A stretch of DNA of 64,000 nucleotides from Siderastrea siderea (Eukaryota > Cnidaria > Anthozoa > Scleractinia > Rhizangiidae), in assembly GCA_964030785.1 (NCBI GenBank), contig OZ034967.1, positions 55,775,265 to 55,839,264 on the forward strand. The letters are read 5' to 3'. Below are positions 22,600 to 33,002 of the stretch, piece after piece (the first letter of the stretch is position 1; the number at the start of each line of letters is the position of its first letter). The notes beneath the pieces are model-generated. The model was given only the letters and a program-made list of their open reading frames with translations, did not search any database and was not told the DNA's origin. Both the position numbers and the translations under genes were made by a program.

Positions 22600-25151
22600 G
22601 TGGACTTCCTCTATGTACCGACCGAAACGAGGCCGTTAAGTCATGGAATAACGGCCGCGTTTGGTGTTCTTCTATATACTCTATATACCGAACGAAGCGA
22701 GACCGTTAAGTCATGGAATCAGGGGCACCCAGTGAGAAAAAGTTTAGCAAAATACTTGAATATTATTTTTGTTTCAGAGCTTTTTAAAGGCATCTTTGTG
22801 TAAGCTAATACAAATTAATCTGTTCGGCGTTTTTAGCTAAAAATTTAGGCCGCAGAAAATGTTTACAAAACAGGATCTAACCCGCCGAATTTCCGAGCTG
22901 CTGACGGCTCTCCGAAAATGCTAGCTGACCTTATTTTGCACTGATACGGACCGTTATTTGCGTACGGACTGTCATCCTTGGTTACGGACCGCTATTTGCA
23001 GGAGGTCCAACTGTTGAGCACGGTCCGTACGTTATTCATACGGTCCGTCATCCTTGCTTTATACGGACGGTCATTTACGATTGACGGTCAATATGTGGAG
23101 GTACAAATAGCCAATACAAGTATGTTTATGCCTGGTTATTAAGCGCACGTACAAAGCAAACGACAGGTATAAACTAAGTCTCAAATAAGTCTTATTCTCT
23201 GTATTGCTCCAATGACCATTCGTTTTGCGTATCTTAACCGTCTCATTTTGACCTTCTTGGACAAAGTTAATCACAAATTTTTCGTCCTTGCCCGATAAAC
23301 TTATCACTGTACGGAGGTGACAGTGTTGTTACTTGAAAATCGCGAGACCGTCAAATGCCCCGGGGTAGACTAATGCCCGGCCCCCGGGAAGGACAATGAG
23401 GAAAAATGCCCCACTAATGCCCGGAGGGGGATGGGCACTGCTGGAATTGACTGATACATAATACATTGATAATTCGAAATCTATTTACAGCTTTATAGAG
23501 TGGCTGAGCTGTTTGCGGTAATTAAGTATACCCTTAACATATTCAAGACAAAACCTTGTGAAAACCATACCCTATCAGGCTGCACGTCCCTGTTAGGGTC
23601 AGATACTGGAGTAGCCCCCCCCTCCTCCCCGGGCCGCGGGAGCATGACGAAGGAACTGATCAGAGTACATTCTTGGAAGCCTGCTTTTGAGCTGTTACAG
23701 ACAATAATTTTGTCCCGACAGAAGGCTCGTATATTTTTTCTTCCATTAGCCAGCTTTATGTGTTAATATAGACAAATACAATGGACACTTTTCACTGACC
23801 GGAGTGACATTAGCTCCCATAAGAATTCAACCAGCTTGCTTTACGGACAGTGGTTATCTGCGTACAGTGTATTGATTATTTTCATTTTAGTCTGTATGGC
23901 TGAGCTGAAACTGAAAATTTTAGTGCAAAGCAAAGTTACAGACTATTTAAATAGAGTATGTTGTGCTATAAACCGGCATATTTAAATAATTATTCCAATT
24001 GATTTATTTATTCCAGATAATAACAAATAGAAACCGACAACAACAATACTCTCCATGCAGTCAGGCAATTTGTACCATCACAATCATAAGACACCACTAA
24101 TGGCTTTCTTGACATTGTTCTTCTTCAAGCAAAAAAAAGCTTCACACAAAAAATGCTCATATACAAGGTTCACTCTTATGTTTAATAGGCAAAATATACC
24201 TTATTTGTATTCTTGCTGTAATAGATGCAATTCCCTCACATTTATGCTTGATTATGATGAGGATTTCAAGAGGTTCAAGAGTAAACTGTTTTACGAAATT
24301 GACCACGGGTAGGCCATAGGATAGGCCATGGCCTACACCATGCCCTACCCCATGCCCTACCCCATGGCCTAGGCCGTGGCCTACCCCACGTTTTGTCGCT
24401 ACCTGCCCAACCTATCTCCCCAGCGGCATGATCTGCGCTGGATCGGACCGGTAGGACCAAAATCCTCACGCAAATTTGACTTACAAAATACAGTACAGTA
24501 AGCAAGGCAGCTAAGCGAATGAAGGACTTGGCTTAAAATAACCTTTTTATAGCTAAACACATATCTAATGATAAGCCAATGGAAAATGGCATACCAAAGC
24601 GTTACAGGAACCCTCAGTGCATACAACGACACATGAGTAGATGTATTTATTACTTTCAGCCATAGGGACAGCGCGTCACCCAAGCCGAAAATAGTCTGGA
24701 CACTAACTCTGAGGGAGTTGGTACCTAGTGTTCTAAGAAGTAGTAACGCCTGCTTGTTTTTAGCCTTTGGAGGGAAACTTGTAGAATAAAATAAATCGGT
24801 TCGCTACCCACGAGTTATATCGTAATTGTTCCTTTGTTCTCATCGTCATGTATCCTTCCAAAGAAATCCGTCGGAAGCAAAAACCGCTTGCCTTTAAACA
24901 GGAGACTCGGTGGTTTGCAAAGGGTTTTCATCAGCCTAAAACAAAACGGGAAATCAATGCAGCAACAATCGATGCGTTTCAAGCCATGATCTGGGATAAG
25001 CCCCCAGACGATATTTTACCAGGTTTCGTCTTTTAGGGTACCCTTAAAGGACTGCAAAAAATTACTATGGGAATGAAATCGCCGCCACCGAAAGGTCACG
25101 AAGGCCATCTATTGTTTAGCCGGAGTATTGTTTTCATCTGGTAAACAAAAC
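22600..25151. other. Repeat-rich non-coding stretch
   Basis: It contains a roughly 65-bp direct duplication ending CCGTTAAGTCATGGAAT (22600-22715), several TACGGACCG/ACGGTCCG units (22945-23075), a GC-rich ATGCCCGG...CCCCGGG segment (23350-23440) that resembles 53415-53485, and short CCATGCCCTACC repeats at 24305-24390. A 62-codon frame at 24848-25036 (+) shows no domain. I call no gene. Confidence 0.45.
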
Positions 25152-25153
25152 TA

Positions 25154-25991
25154 CACTGGAATCCCGCTTTTTCGAACCTCCCGGTTATTCGAACCAAAAC
25201 TCATTTCCCTTAAATTTGCTTAAGTCAAACACTATAATTGTACCCCCGATTTTTTGAAACTAGAATCATATTCATGTCTCCCATCCTCGATTGGGGGGGG
25301 GGGGGGACAGGGGGGTTAAACCTCCCGCTTCCCGTACCCTTTAATCCCGGTTACAGCCCTGTATTTTTTGGCTCCCGCCTCTTTGCATTTTTTCAATCGC
25401 AAAATATTGCGCAATGTTGCATAATTTTTCCCTATTTCTCCCGCTTCCCGCCACATTAGGAATCCCGCTTCCCGCCCCCTCTTCTCCCGCCTCCCGTACA
25501 CCTCCCGTACACCTCCCGCCCCCTTTTCTCCCGGTGTCCCGCCCCCCTGTCCCCCCCACTCGATTTCTTGAATTAAAAACCGGTTAATTAAAAACCAATT
25601 AAAAAACCGGAAGTAGCTACTTATGCTCCTTGATGTAGATTACAACTTCCGGGGAAGGTACATTGACGTTCTTTTTTGGTTTTTGTTTTTCTGTTTTTTT
25701 TTTGTCTTCGCTAAAGCACGTGTCAGGTAAACAATTGAATGGAGGTGCAGTCAAGAGTCCGCGAAGAATTACCACATGGTTTTGTTCTACCGAAATGGCA
25801 AAATCTTTTCTTCTTCTTTTTTTTCGTTTAGATTTTATTTGTTTGTAAAGATCAATACAAGAGCGTTCTTGGAGGTTATAATACGATACCCCAGTAAATC
25901 AATTCGATACCACCTTCAAATTTTTCGAACTCCCGATATTTCACACCAATGTTCTTTTCACTAGAAGGTTGAAAAAATCGGGATTCCACAG
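25154..25991. mobile_element. Pogo-like MITE (838 bp) carrying a nested element
   Basis: TA flanks both ends (25152-25153 and 25992-25993). The ends are CACTGGAATCCCGC and, from the right, CTGTGGAATCCCGA, followed on both sides by TTTTTCGAAC-like sequence. This resembles pogo/Tigger TIRs. It holds no transposase. It is interrupted by the C/G-run element at 25293-25558. Confidence 0.65.
25293..25558. mobile_element. 266-bp element with G/C-run ends, inserted in the pogo-like MITE
   Basis: CTCGATT is duplicated at 25286-25292 and 25559-25565. The ends are inverted: a G run then GACAGGGGGG on the left, CCCCCCTGTCCCCCCC on the right. The body is rich in CTCCCGCTTCCCG repeats. It is a non-autonomous element. 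Confidence 0.6.
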
Positions 25992-26148
25992 TATAATCTT
26001 TTGACTTTGTCATGAAAGCGTTTCTGCACTGTTTTGCAAAAGAAATGTATAAATATTCTCCTGTCCTTGGGCTGTGCGAGGTTTTTATCAACTGAGAAAC
26101 CCTGTCTGGAACTTTTCTTGGGTATGTTATTCGCCTCGATACCCCTTT

Positions 26149-26149
<1 letters not shown>

Positions 26150-26244
<95 letters not shown>
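26150..26244. repeat. (CA)n microsatellite
   Basis: About 95 bp of uninterrupted CA repeat, lying about 95 bp upstream of the Ulp1-like open frame and probably in an intron of the MULE. Confidence 0.95.
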
Positions 26245-26247
<3 letters not shown>

Positions 26248-26338
26248 TGCAAACACACCCACAAACTCCACCTGAATGCACATTAATCCTGCAAAACATA
26301 GCGATCAGACATCAGATCTTATTTCTATTTAACATTTA

Positions 26339-27063
26339 GGTTTAACTCCTGATGAACTCTCCCGCCTTGCTGCATCAGGGAATCTAGGATGGTTATCGAC
26401 TGACCATGTCACGTGGGTCTTGAGTCAACTCAACACAATGCAGCAGGATATGATGTTGCTGTGTCCTAACGCAGTAGCTAACATACCGAATGAAATGGCC
26501 AGGAAAAGAAAGTTGTTTAATTTTGGAACACTGAAGCGGCTAGCGTTGCCGCTTAACGTTGGCAAACGAGCTGATGGAAAGACATTTATCGGTACCGTTA
26601 ATGATTCCGGGAATCACTGGGTCCTTGTGATTGTTGAACTGCGGCCATTCAAACGAATCATTTACTGTGACACGCTGGCTTGGGATCCTCCAGCAAATAT
26701 TGTAGATGTAGTGAATAATTTCACACCCTACATGCCGCGTGTTGGAAATTATGATGACGGGCGTCTTTCCATAACCCACTCTCCCATGGCAACGTCGCGG
26801 TTAGGCCATATGTGTGACTGGAGATGCCGTAACTATCCACTCCAAACCTGTTCCGATATATGTGGAGTCATTGTGCTCATCAACGCAGCTCTGGCAGCAT
26901 TGAACAGATCATTTTTTTCAATACCTTATTGGTCCATACGAGAAAGAAAAAAATCTATTTGCACCACCCAACGCGACACTGTAATTACCTGAGAAGAGTG
27001 CTAATGTCTCGGTTTGCTGAAGGCCGCATCGACGTTGGTTACATTCTTCCGCAGTCTGATTGA
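26339..27063 (+). pseudogene. Ulp1/SENP-like (C48) cysteine protease ORF of a MULE
   Basis: The coding sequence starts right after a splice acceptor (TTTAACATTTAG, ending 26338) and reads LTPDELSRLAASGNLGWLS. The Ulp1 catalytic pattern is visible: His in SGNHWVLV, Asp in IYCDTLAWD, Cys in SDICGVIVL, with the correct spacing and order. Ulp1 and SENP enzymes cut SUMO-type modifiers; Ulp1-like domains are also known as passenger or functional parts of some MULE transposons. The frame breaks at about 26920-26980: one frame stops at 26992, the other continues RFAEGRIDVGYILPQ to a stop at 27063. It lies upstream of the zinc finger and MULE transposase ORFs on the same strand. Confidence 0.7.
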
Positions 27064-27084
27064 CGCCAAGATAACGCTCCTATA

Positions 27085-27729
27085 ATGTCTGACCACTCCT
27101 TCTGCCTTCGTCAAGACACAACCATTAATTCCAAAAAAAGACTTAAGTTATCTCTTAATCATCTAGCCTCTTTGTCCCATGGGTTAACTCCAGAAGTATC
27201 CAAGGACCATTCATCAGCTAAAGAATGTTCTCCCAAATTTTCTGCCGCCTCTAACAACAATGCCCAAACCGATGCGAGGAGTCCTTACCCTCCTACGTCT
27301 CCAAATCCATCTGTCGAACCTGGCCCCGGTAAGAGTTGTGCAACAGCCAAGTCAAAGTCAAAGACCCCAAGTTTGTCCGCATCTACAACTAATAAGGGTT
27401 GTTCATCCCCCAAGCAACAGTCAAACACCCCTATTTTGTCCGCATCTACGAACCACGACTTCACTGAGCAGCCATCTACCAATACAAAACCTCCGAAGTC
27501 AGATGTCAGGAAACCCACTTCTCCTCAAGCGAAAAGTTTACCCGAGTCTGGCCCCGTTGATAAAGCCCCAAGTAGATTCCAGTGCGGAGATTGTGGATTG
27601 CAGCTGAGTAGCAGAAACTGCCTTTACAAGCATAAAAAGAGAAAGCACACGTCATCCCATGCTGTCAATAAAGCTATGCTAAGAAAACATGTCGTTTATC
27701 CTGAATGCAAGGAAAACGAATCAAGGTAA
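27085..27729 (+). CDS. Ser/Pro-rich protein with one C2H2 zinc finger, probable MULE ORF
   Basis: A 214-codon frame starts at an ATG 21 bp after the protease frame ends. Most of it is Ser/Thr/Pro/Lys-rich and probably disordered, with three copies of an SASTN-type phrase. The C-terminal part has a C2H2 finger (FQCGDCGLQLSSRNCLYKHKKRKHTSS, given here as CxxC then HxxxxxH-like spacing). A possible donor (AAG|GTAAGA) follows at about 27727, so the frame probably continues into a further exon. Its position between the protease and the transposase suggests it belongs to the same element. Confidence 0.5.
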   Translation: MSDHSFCLRQDTTINSKKRLKLSLNHLASLSHGLTPEVSKDHSSAKECSPKFSAASNNNAQTDARSPYPPTSPNPSVEPGPGKSCATAKSKSKTPSLSASTTNKGCSSPKQQSNTPILSASTNHDFTEQPSTNTKPPKSDVRKPTSPQAKSLPESGPVDKAPSRFQCGDCGLQLSSRNCLYKHKKRKHTSSHAVNKAMLRKHVVYPECKENESR

Positions 27730-28043
27730 GATTGGACAGTCTATAGTATTTCTCGCTTTCTTTTTCGCTCGCGCTCCACTATCTGAACGCCTGGAACAGG
27801 CTAATAATTAAGATAAAGATAAATCGTAGTTAGTTCAAGAGCTAAAAAACCAACCAAACAACGCAGATCGTGTTGCGCACTAGAAAGTCAATCGTAGAGG
27901 ACAAAAAAGAAACCCTCTTGGTACCACGAAATTTAACTACTTCATTATGAGGGGTCAACTCCGCCAAAATGCAACCTCAAATTCTGTTATGCAAATCCTG
28001 TAGCTGTTATTAATTTTCAACAACTTATTTCCAAAAGAAATCG

Positions 28044-28212
28044 AAGCAACAGAATAGAATTTAGGGAATCCGAACAGATTTTGAACCAACAAAACATAAT
28101 TTAAAGCATGGTAACACAACGGAACAGAAATTGATTGAAATTGACGGTGTCCCATTAAATTGGAAACAACAAAATAGAAGTTAGGAAATCCGAACGGATT
28201 CTGGACCGACAG
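28044..28212. repeat. Direct repeat of about 50 bp upstream of the MULE transposase
   Basis: A unit around ACAGAATAGAATTTAGGGAA then TCCGAACAGATTTTG occurs at about 28044-28095 and, diverged, at about 28160-28212. It ends just before the transposase ATG and is probably intronic. Confidence 0.5.
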
Positions 28213-28217
28213 AACGA

Positions 28218-29033
28218 ATGACAAAAAGTTGGTTCGTTAAACAGAGAGCAGACAGGAGAACAAAGAGCTACAAGACCTCATGGTTCTATTGCAATAGAAA
28301 CGGAACGTTTAGTTCTAGAGGCAAGGGGAAGCGGGCTTTGAGATGTCAAGGGAGTTCAAAGACTGGTTGTTCATGCCCCGTCGTTATTACGGCAAGGACC
28401 GATGCCGTCACAGGTGAGGTGACAGCGGAATACTGTCTACAACACGTTGGCCACAGACAGGAAATCGCATTCACCCGGATATCCACCGACATGCGCTCTC
28501 GAATAGCTGTGAAACTCGCCCAAGGAGTGAGTATGACCTCCATATTGGATTATATCAGAGATACGCAAGCGGGACCTCTGGATCTCACTAGGGACCATCT
28601 AACCACCCACGCAGATCTGAGGAACATTAAACACCAGTACAATATTGACTGCATTCAGAAAGATAGCGACGACGCCACAAGTGTATCCCGCTGGGTAGAA
28701 GAAATGATGCAAGAAAATTACAATCCCATTCTTTGCTATAAACCGCAAGGAGAGGAATCCGATGAGCAAGGGGTCGAAAAAATGATTTCCTTTTGGCATT
28801 CCAAACGGAATTTCAAAGGGAAATGTTTACCAAGTACGCTTCGAAGTTGATTTGCGTAGACGCTACGCATGGCACCACTGCGTATGATTTCCAGCTAATA
28901 ACGGTGTTGGTTATCGATGATTATGACGAGGGAATACCTGTGGCATGGCTGCTAAGCAACAAAGAATCGGCGGATGTCCTGAGGGTCTTTTTCAAGAGCC
29001 TCAGAGACACGTGTGGACATGTCCAAACCGAAT
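28218..29033 (+). pseudogene. MULE transposase, frameshifted and truncated
   Basis: The N-terminal part has a FLYWCH/FAR1-like Cys/His DNA-binding pattern (WFYCNRNG, RCQGSSKTGCSCP, CLQHVGH). After a one-base loss in an A run at 28777-28782 the other frame gives the start of the MULE catalytic domain: LICVDATHGTTAYDFQ carries the first catalytic Asp, followed by ITVLVIDDYDEGIPVAWLL. The protein stops abruptly at a 10-bp tandem repeat (29034), so the second Asp and the Glu are missing. The element is dead. Confidence 0.8.
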
Positions 29034-29118
29034 ACTCGTGGTCACTCGTGGTCACTCGTGGTCACTCGTGGTCACTCGTGGTCATTCGTGGTCTCTCGTG
29101 GTCACTCGTGGTCACTCA
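29034..29118. repeat. 10-bp tandem repeat ACTCGTGGTC
   Basis: Eight to nine near-perfect units, with single-base variants in two of them. It truncates the MULE transposase frame. Confidence 0.9.
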
Positions 29119-29139
29119 TGTGTACTTTTAGACACGACC

Positions 29140-29229
29140 CGGCTCGTCAGTCGATTCTAAGATATGTTATTCAGTTGGCTTGTCGGCTCGTCACTCAACG
29201 CGACTGGCGAGCCGCCGAGCCACTAAATA
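29140..29229. repeat. Left part of a short satellite broken by the Tc1-like element
   Basis: ACTCAACGCGACTGGCGAGCC and GCCACTAAATA match units at 32590-32640 and 32930-32975. The Tc1-like element sits between CACTAAATA here and TAATATACC on the other side, a junction that is intact at 32634-32645. Confidence 0.75.
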
Positions 29230-29283
29230 CTACGATTATCAGTTGAGTATGACACGCGGGAAGTTTCGCGCCTAAGTTTTACC

Positions 29284-30524
29284 ACAGGTAACCAAAACGT
29301 AATATGAGAGTTTGTATGGAGCTGAAATTCGATCGAAAATAATCGGCGGTTTTCCGCCGAAAATACATTAAAATCGAAATAAAGTTTTAAAAACTTTACC
29401 TGTTGTGTGTTTGCTGTGTTTTTATCGCTTTTCCGAGCTTTCGGAGGCCGTTTTGGGCGATTTTCTGCTTAACGGTCGATGCGACGGCATGTCACGTACT
29501 AAAGAGAGCTAAAGGTAGGAAAACGGGAATTCAAAATTGCCAACCGACACTCGAGGTCCCGATCAAAATATCCGCTAAAAATCGATTCAATCTAAAATCA
29601 GCGCTTTAAAACCACAACACATTTCAAAAAGGATAAATCTCCTACCTTTCTATGTGATTCAATCGTCAATTAGGTTATCTCTGGAAGTACAGCGCTGCAT
29701 TAAAAACGAACTAACTTTTCTCGAAATCGCCGCCATCACAGGCTTGTAAGGAAAAGAGGGTCAAAACTAACGGTCAAGCCTGGGACAAAGCGCCAAATTT
29801 CGCTCCACCGGGGGACGACATGAGTGACTTCTGTGTCGCCAAATGCCAAACTCACCCTCTTTCCGGTAAGTCAAGTTTTATACCTGAATGCGACCCACGC
29901 GCGATTTCCCGCCGAAATTCGAGCGGTACAACACTTGATTTACCGGAGAGGGGGTGAGTTTGGCATTTGGCGACACAGAAGTCACTCATGTCGTCCTCCG
30001 GTGGAGCGAAATTTGGCGCTTTGTCCCAGGCTTGACCGTTAGTTTTGACCCTCTTTTCCTTACAGGCCTGTGATGGCGGCGATTTCGAAAAGTTAGTTCG
30101 TTTTTAATGCAGCGCTGTCCTTCCAGAGATAACCTAATTGACGATTGAATCACATAGAAAGGTAGGAGATTTATCCTTTTTGAAATGTGTTGTGGTTTTA
30201 AAGCGCTGATTTTAGATTGAATCGATTTTTAGCGGGTATTTTGATCGGGACCTCGAGTGTCGGTTGGCAATTTTGAATTCCCGTTTTCCTACCTTTAGCT
30301 CTCTTTAGTACGTGACATGCCGTCGCATCGACCGTTAAGCAGAAAATCGCCCAAAACGGCCTCCGGAAGCTCGGAAAAGCGATAAAAACACAGCAAACAC
30401 ACAACAGGTAAAGTTTTTAAAACTTTATCTCGATTTTAATGTATTTTCGGCGGAAAACCGCCGACTATTTTCGATCGAATTTCAGCTCCATACAAACTCT
30501 CATATTACGCTTTGGTTACCTGTG
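29284..30524. mobile_element. 1.24-kb foldback (palindromic) element with 8-bp target duplication
   Basis: Two inverted arms of about 600 bp, nearly identical, meet around 29904 with only a short spacer. The ends are ACAGGTAACC and GGTTACCTGTG. GTTTTACC is duplicated at 29276-29283 and 30525-30532. The opposite TIR of the host Tc1-like element shows the uninterrupted GTTTTACCGTTAAAA empty site. An 8-bp duplication suits a hAT-type transposase. Mirror open frames of 68 codons (29403-29609 and 30198-30404) are a by-product of the palindrome. Confidence 0.85.
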
Positions 30525-30575
30525 GTTTTACCGTTAAAACTTTGCTGTTGTTAGGAGCGACAATTGTAGTATCCA

Positions 30576-31515
30576 TTGGAAACGCCTTGTGTTATTGACG
30601 TCATCCAAAATAAAGCGCGCGAAATTTTAGTCACTGAAGTCTTCTTTGTAAGTATGTTGTCTGGTTTGAAATATTCAAGAAAAAAATTTAATACCGTTGT
30701 TCAGGAAAGATTTAGTGTAGAAAATATGGCATACACTCAAATGTTTATTGATTATCTCCATGCAAAGGATCCCTTTAAGCTCAAGTTCTTCGATGAATGC
30801 GGTTTAAAATTACCTTTCCATGGTAAGCGATTGTACGGTCACGCACCAGTCGGAGAAAGATGCATAGAGCTCTTACGTTACCACGATTCACCTAACATAA
30901 CAGTTAACTTATTAGCTGGACTAAATGGGGTAGAATATATGAACACTGTACAGGGTGCATCCGATACTAGCCTGCGAGCAGGCTCACTTGTTTGGGGACG
31001 TTGCGCGACTATCTTGGCGGCGAAAGCCGCCATTTGCGAGTCGGCGAGCGAAGCGAGCCGGCGAGAGGAATGGGGCGGGTCCCATTCCTCTCGCTCGCCG
31101 ACTCGCAAATGGCGGCTTTCGCTGCCAAGATAGTCGCGCAAAGTCCCCAAACAAGTGAGCCTGCTCGAAGGCTAATCCGATACCATCCGTTTTCTTCAGT
31201 TTTTTGGTGAAGCAGGAAATGCAGTCAACATGGAAACAGGAAGACCAGCGCTTGAAGTAGGAGACATATTGGTGATGGATAACTGCGCTACTCACCATTT
31301 TGCAGGTGGCACATTACAAGAGTGGTTGAATGAGCGCAACATATTCTCCTGATTTCAACCCTGTTGAGTTTGTCTTTAATAAAATGAGGAGCGTTATGCG
31401 TTGTGAACTTTGGGAACTCACAAACGAGAACATTGAACTTGCTGCAGTCCAAGCAACAGTAGACTTCATAACGTCAAATGATATCGTGAATTTTTTCAGA
31501 TTCACTTCATACATT
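30576..31515 (+). pseudogene. Tc1/mariner-like DDE transposase, broken
   Basis: It contains the core blocks of the Tc1/mariner/IS630 DDE domain: first Asp in LKFFDECGLKLP, second Asp in LVMDNCATHH, and Glu in SPDFNPVEFVFNKM. The N-terminal helix-turn-helix region is absent or lies outside this frame. A 207-bp MITE interrupts it between the first and second Asp (30968-31174), and a small deletion near 31345 shifts the frame just before the SPDFNPVE block. It ends FFRFTSYIDI. Confidence 0.8.
30968..31174. mobile_element. 207-bp MITE with 9-bp target duplication, inside the transposase gene
   Basis: The ends are TAGCCTGCGAGCAGGCTC and, from the right, TAGCCTTCGAGCAGGCTC. ATCCGATAC is duplicated at 30959-30967 and 31175-31183. 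The interior is a near-perfect palindrome (CAAATGGCGGCTTTCGC). Confidence 0.9.
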
Positions 31516-32078
31516 GATATTTAGTGTTTTGACAGTTTCCTCAGAGAATTACTCTGGCGAATAATTCACCGTCAAACTGATGTCTTTCTCGCCAAGTGTA
31601 CAAAAGCATGTAAAAAGCGTCTTGGTCTATGATTTTATATGATCACATTTAAAAATGTTTTCGAGTTTCATTCACATAATGACAATTACAAATGTAATAC
31701 TTCTAATTTACAACAACTTTATTCAAATAAGTCCTTCTTAATTTTGTAGTCAGTTTCAGCTACTTCACGTATAAAGTCGTTCACTTTAGTGTTCGCTAAA
31801 TTTATAATTTGCCTTAGAAGTGATGAAAATCTTCGAAAGCATCGACTAATAAAACTTTGTAGTCTCCAGGCTGGCGGGGAATGACGGCAATCACTAAATT
31901 AAGTTGTCGCTAAAAATAGTACCAAATCACAACAACTATGTAGTTCAAGAGAATCTAGATTCAAATTGAACTGTTGTCACAAAAACAAAAACGCGGTTGT
32001 CAAAAAGCCAGGCGAAAAATGTTGCATGTTTATTATATGTTTTTTGTGATTATTACAAAACACGACACAATCTCAAAT

Positions 32079-32464
32079 TTAAACCATGTGAAAACCGATT
32101 ACTTCCCTTTCTGGAACAGTTCGTGCGCTTTGCCAAAATTCTTGAAAGCCTCGCTCGTCGTCGTTGTTTAGATTTATCCAGTTGTCTTCATCGTCCAAGT
32201 ACGGGAGTCTCATGTTAGACTGTTATGTTCATCCAAATTCAGACTTGTGCATCTACTCTTGATGTCTTGCACCAGTGACTGAAAGACATAATGGCTGGAG
32301 TGCACTAACCCAACTGGAATCATAAAGCTGATCCACTTCTGTTCATCTATTCTTTGATTTCCTGTATATCCAACTTTCACTTGATACTCCGCCATTTCCT
32401 CGAAAAAGTAAGAGATTTCGCGCGCACAGAAGACTGATGACGTCAAAACCACAGGATGTTTCAA
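32079..32464 (-). CDS. Convergent second ORF of the Tc1-like element, PB1-like
   Basis: It starts at ATG 32464 just inside the right TIR and runs toward the transposase. The product contains EMAEYQVKVGYTGNQR, FMIPVGLVHSSHYVFQ, and, after a one-base frame change near 32215, RLPYLDDEDNWINLNNDDE followed by FQEFW. The last block has the spacing of the acidic OPCA motif of PB1 domains (Tyr-x-Asp-x-Asp...Asp/Glu), and the first has the basic lead of a PB1 beta strand. PB1 domains form head-to-tail heterodimers. The assignment is inference from motif shape. The frame change means this copy is probably broken. Confidence 0.4.
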
Positions 32465-32562
32465 ATGGAAACTAGTATCGTCACCCCTGACAACAGCAAA
32501 ATTTTAACGGTAAAACTTAGGCACGAAACTTCCCGCTTGTCATACTCAACTGATAATCGTAT

Positions 32563-32998
32563 TAATATACCTTATATACCTTACTCGTTCTATAAACACT
32601 CAACGCGACTGGCGAGCCGCCGAACCACCGAGCCACTAAATAATATACCTTATATACCTTACTCGTTCTATCACAGGCAGCCCAAGCTCACGCCTCGAGA
32701 AAGCGAGGAATTTATAAATTATTTATGGTTCTCGAGCGAGAGCCGGGACGTGACCTCCGAGAGAGACCAGTATTGGGTTACGAAGTCTCAAATTGTTAAC
32801 GGCCGCTTGTAACCCAATACTGGTCTCTCTCGAAGGTCACGTCCCGGCTCGCGCTCGAGAACCATAAATAATTTATAAATTCCTCGCTTTCTCGAGGCGT
32901 GAGCTTGGGCCGCCTGTGGTTCTATAAACACTCAGCGCGACTGGCGAGCCGACGAGCCGCCGAACCACTAAATAATATACCTTATATACCTTACCCAA
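32563..32998. repeat. Short satellite units around a palindromic MITE
   Basis: A unit of about 78 bp contains TATACCTTATATACCTTAC, CACTCAACGCGACTGGCGAG and CCACTAAATAA. It occurs at 32563-32640, is interrupted at 32672-32918 by a MITE, and continues to 32998. DIRS sequence starts directly after it. Confidence 0.7.
32672..32918. mobile_element. 247-bp palindromic MITE in the satellite
   Basis: The ends are CACAGGCAGCCCAAGCTCAC and, from the right, CACAGGCGGCCCAAGCTCAC. GTTCTAT is repeated at 32665-32671 and 32919-32925. Its ends resemble those of the 1.24-kb foldback element (CACAGG...CCTGTG), so the two may share a transposase. Confidence 0.8.
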
Positions 32999-33002
32999 CC
33001 TA

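Larger units (their letters stand above)
29230..32562. mobile_element. Tc1/mariner-like element (3.33 kb) with nested insertions
   Basis: Inverted ends ACGATTATCAGTTGAGTATG...GCGGGAAGTTTCG extend about 55 bp to GCCTAAGTTTTACC, and TA is duplicated at 29228-29229 and 32563-32564. It holds a broken DDE transposase on + and a convergent second ORF on -. It contains a 1.24-kb foldback element and a 207-bp MITE, so it is no longer active. Confidence 0.85.

Noticed and set aside
24305..24400. Possible hairpin RNA from CCATGCCCTACC repeats
   Set aside because: Better explained as a short direct tandem repeat; no stable stem with a defined loop was evident.
26034..26339. Open frames with long His/Thr or Val/Cys repeats
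   Set aside because: Produced by the (CA)n microsatellite.
29403..30404. Two identical 68-codon proteins in opposite directions
   Set aside because: They are mirror images within the palindrome and show no domain; the foldback structure explains them.
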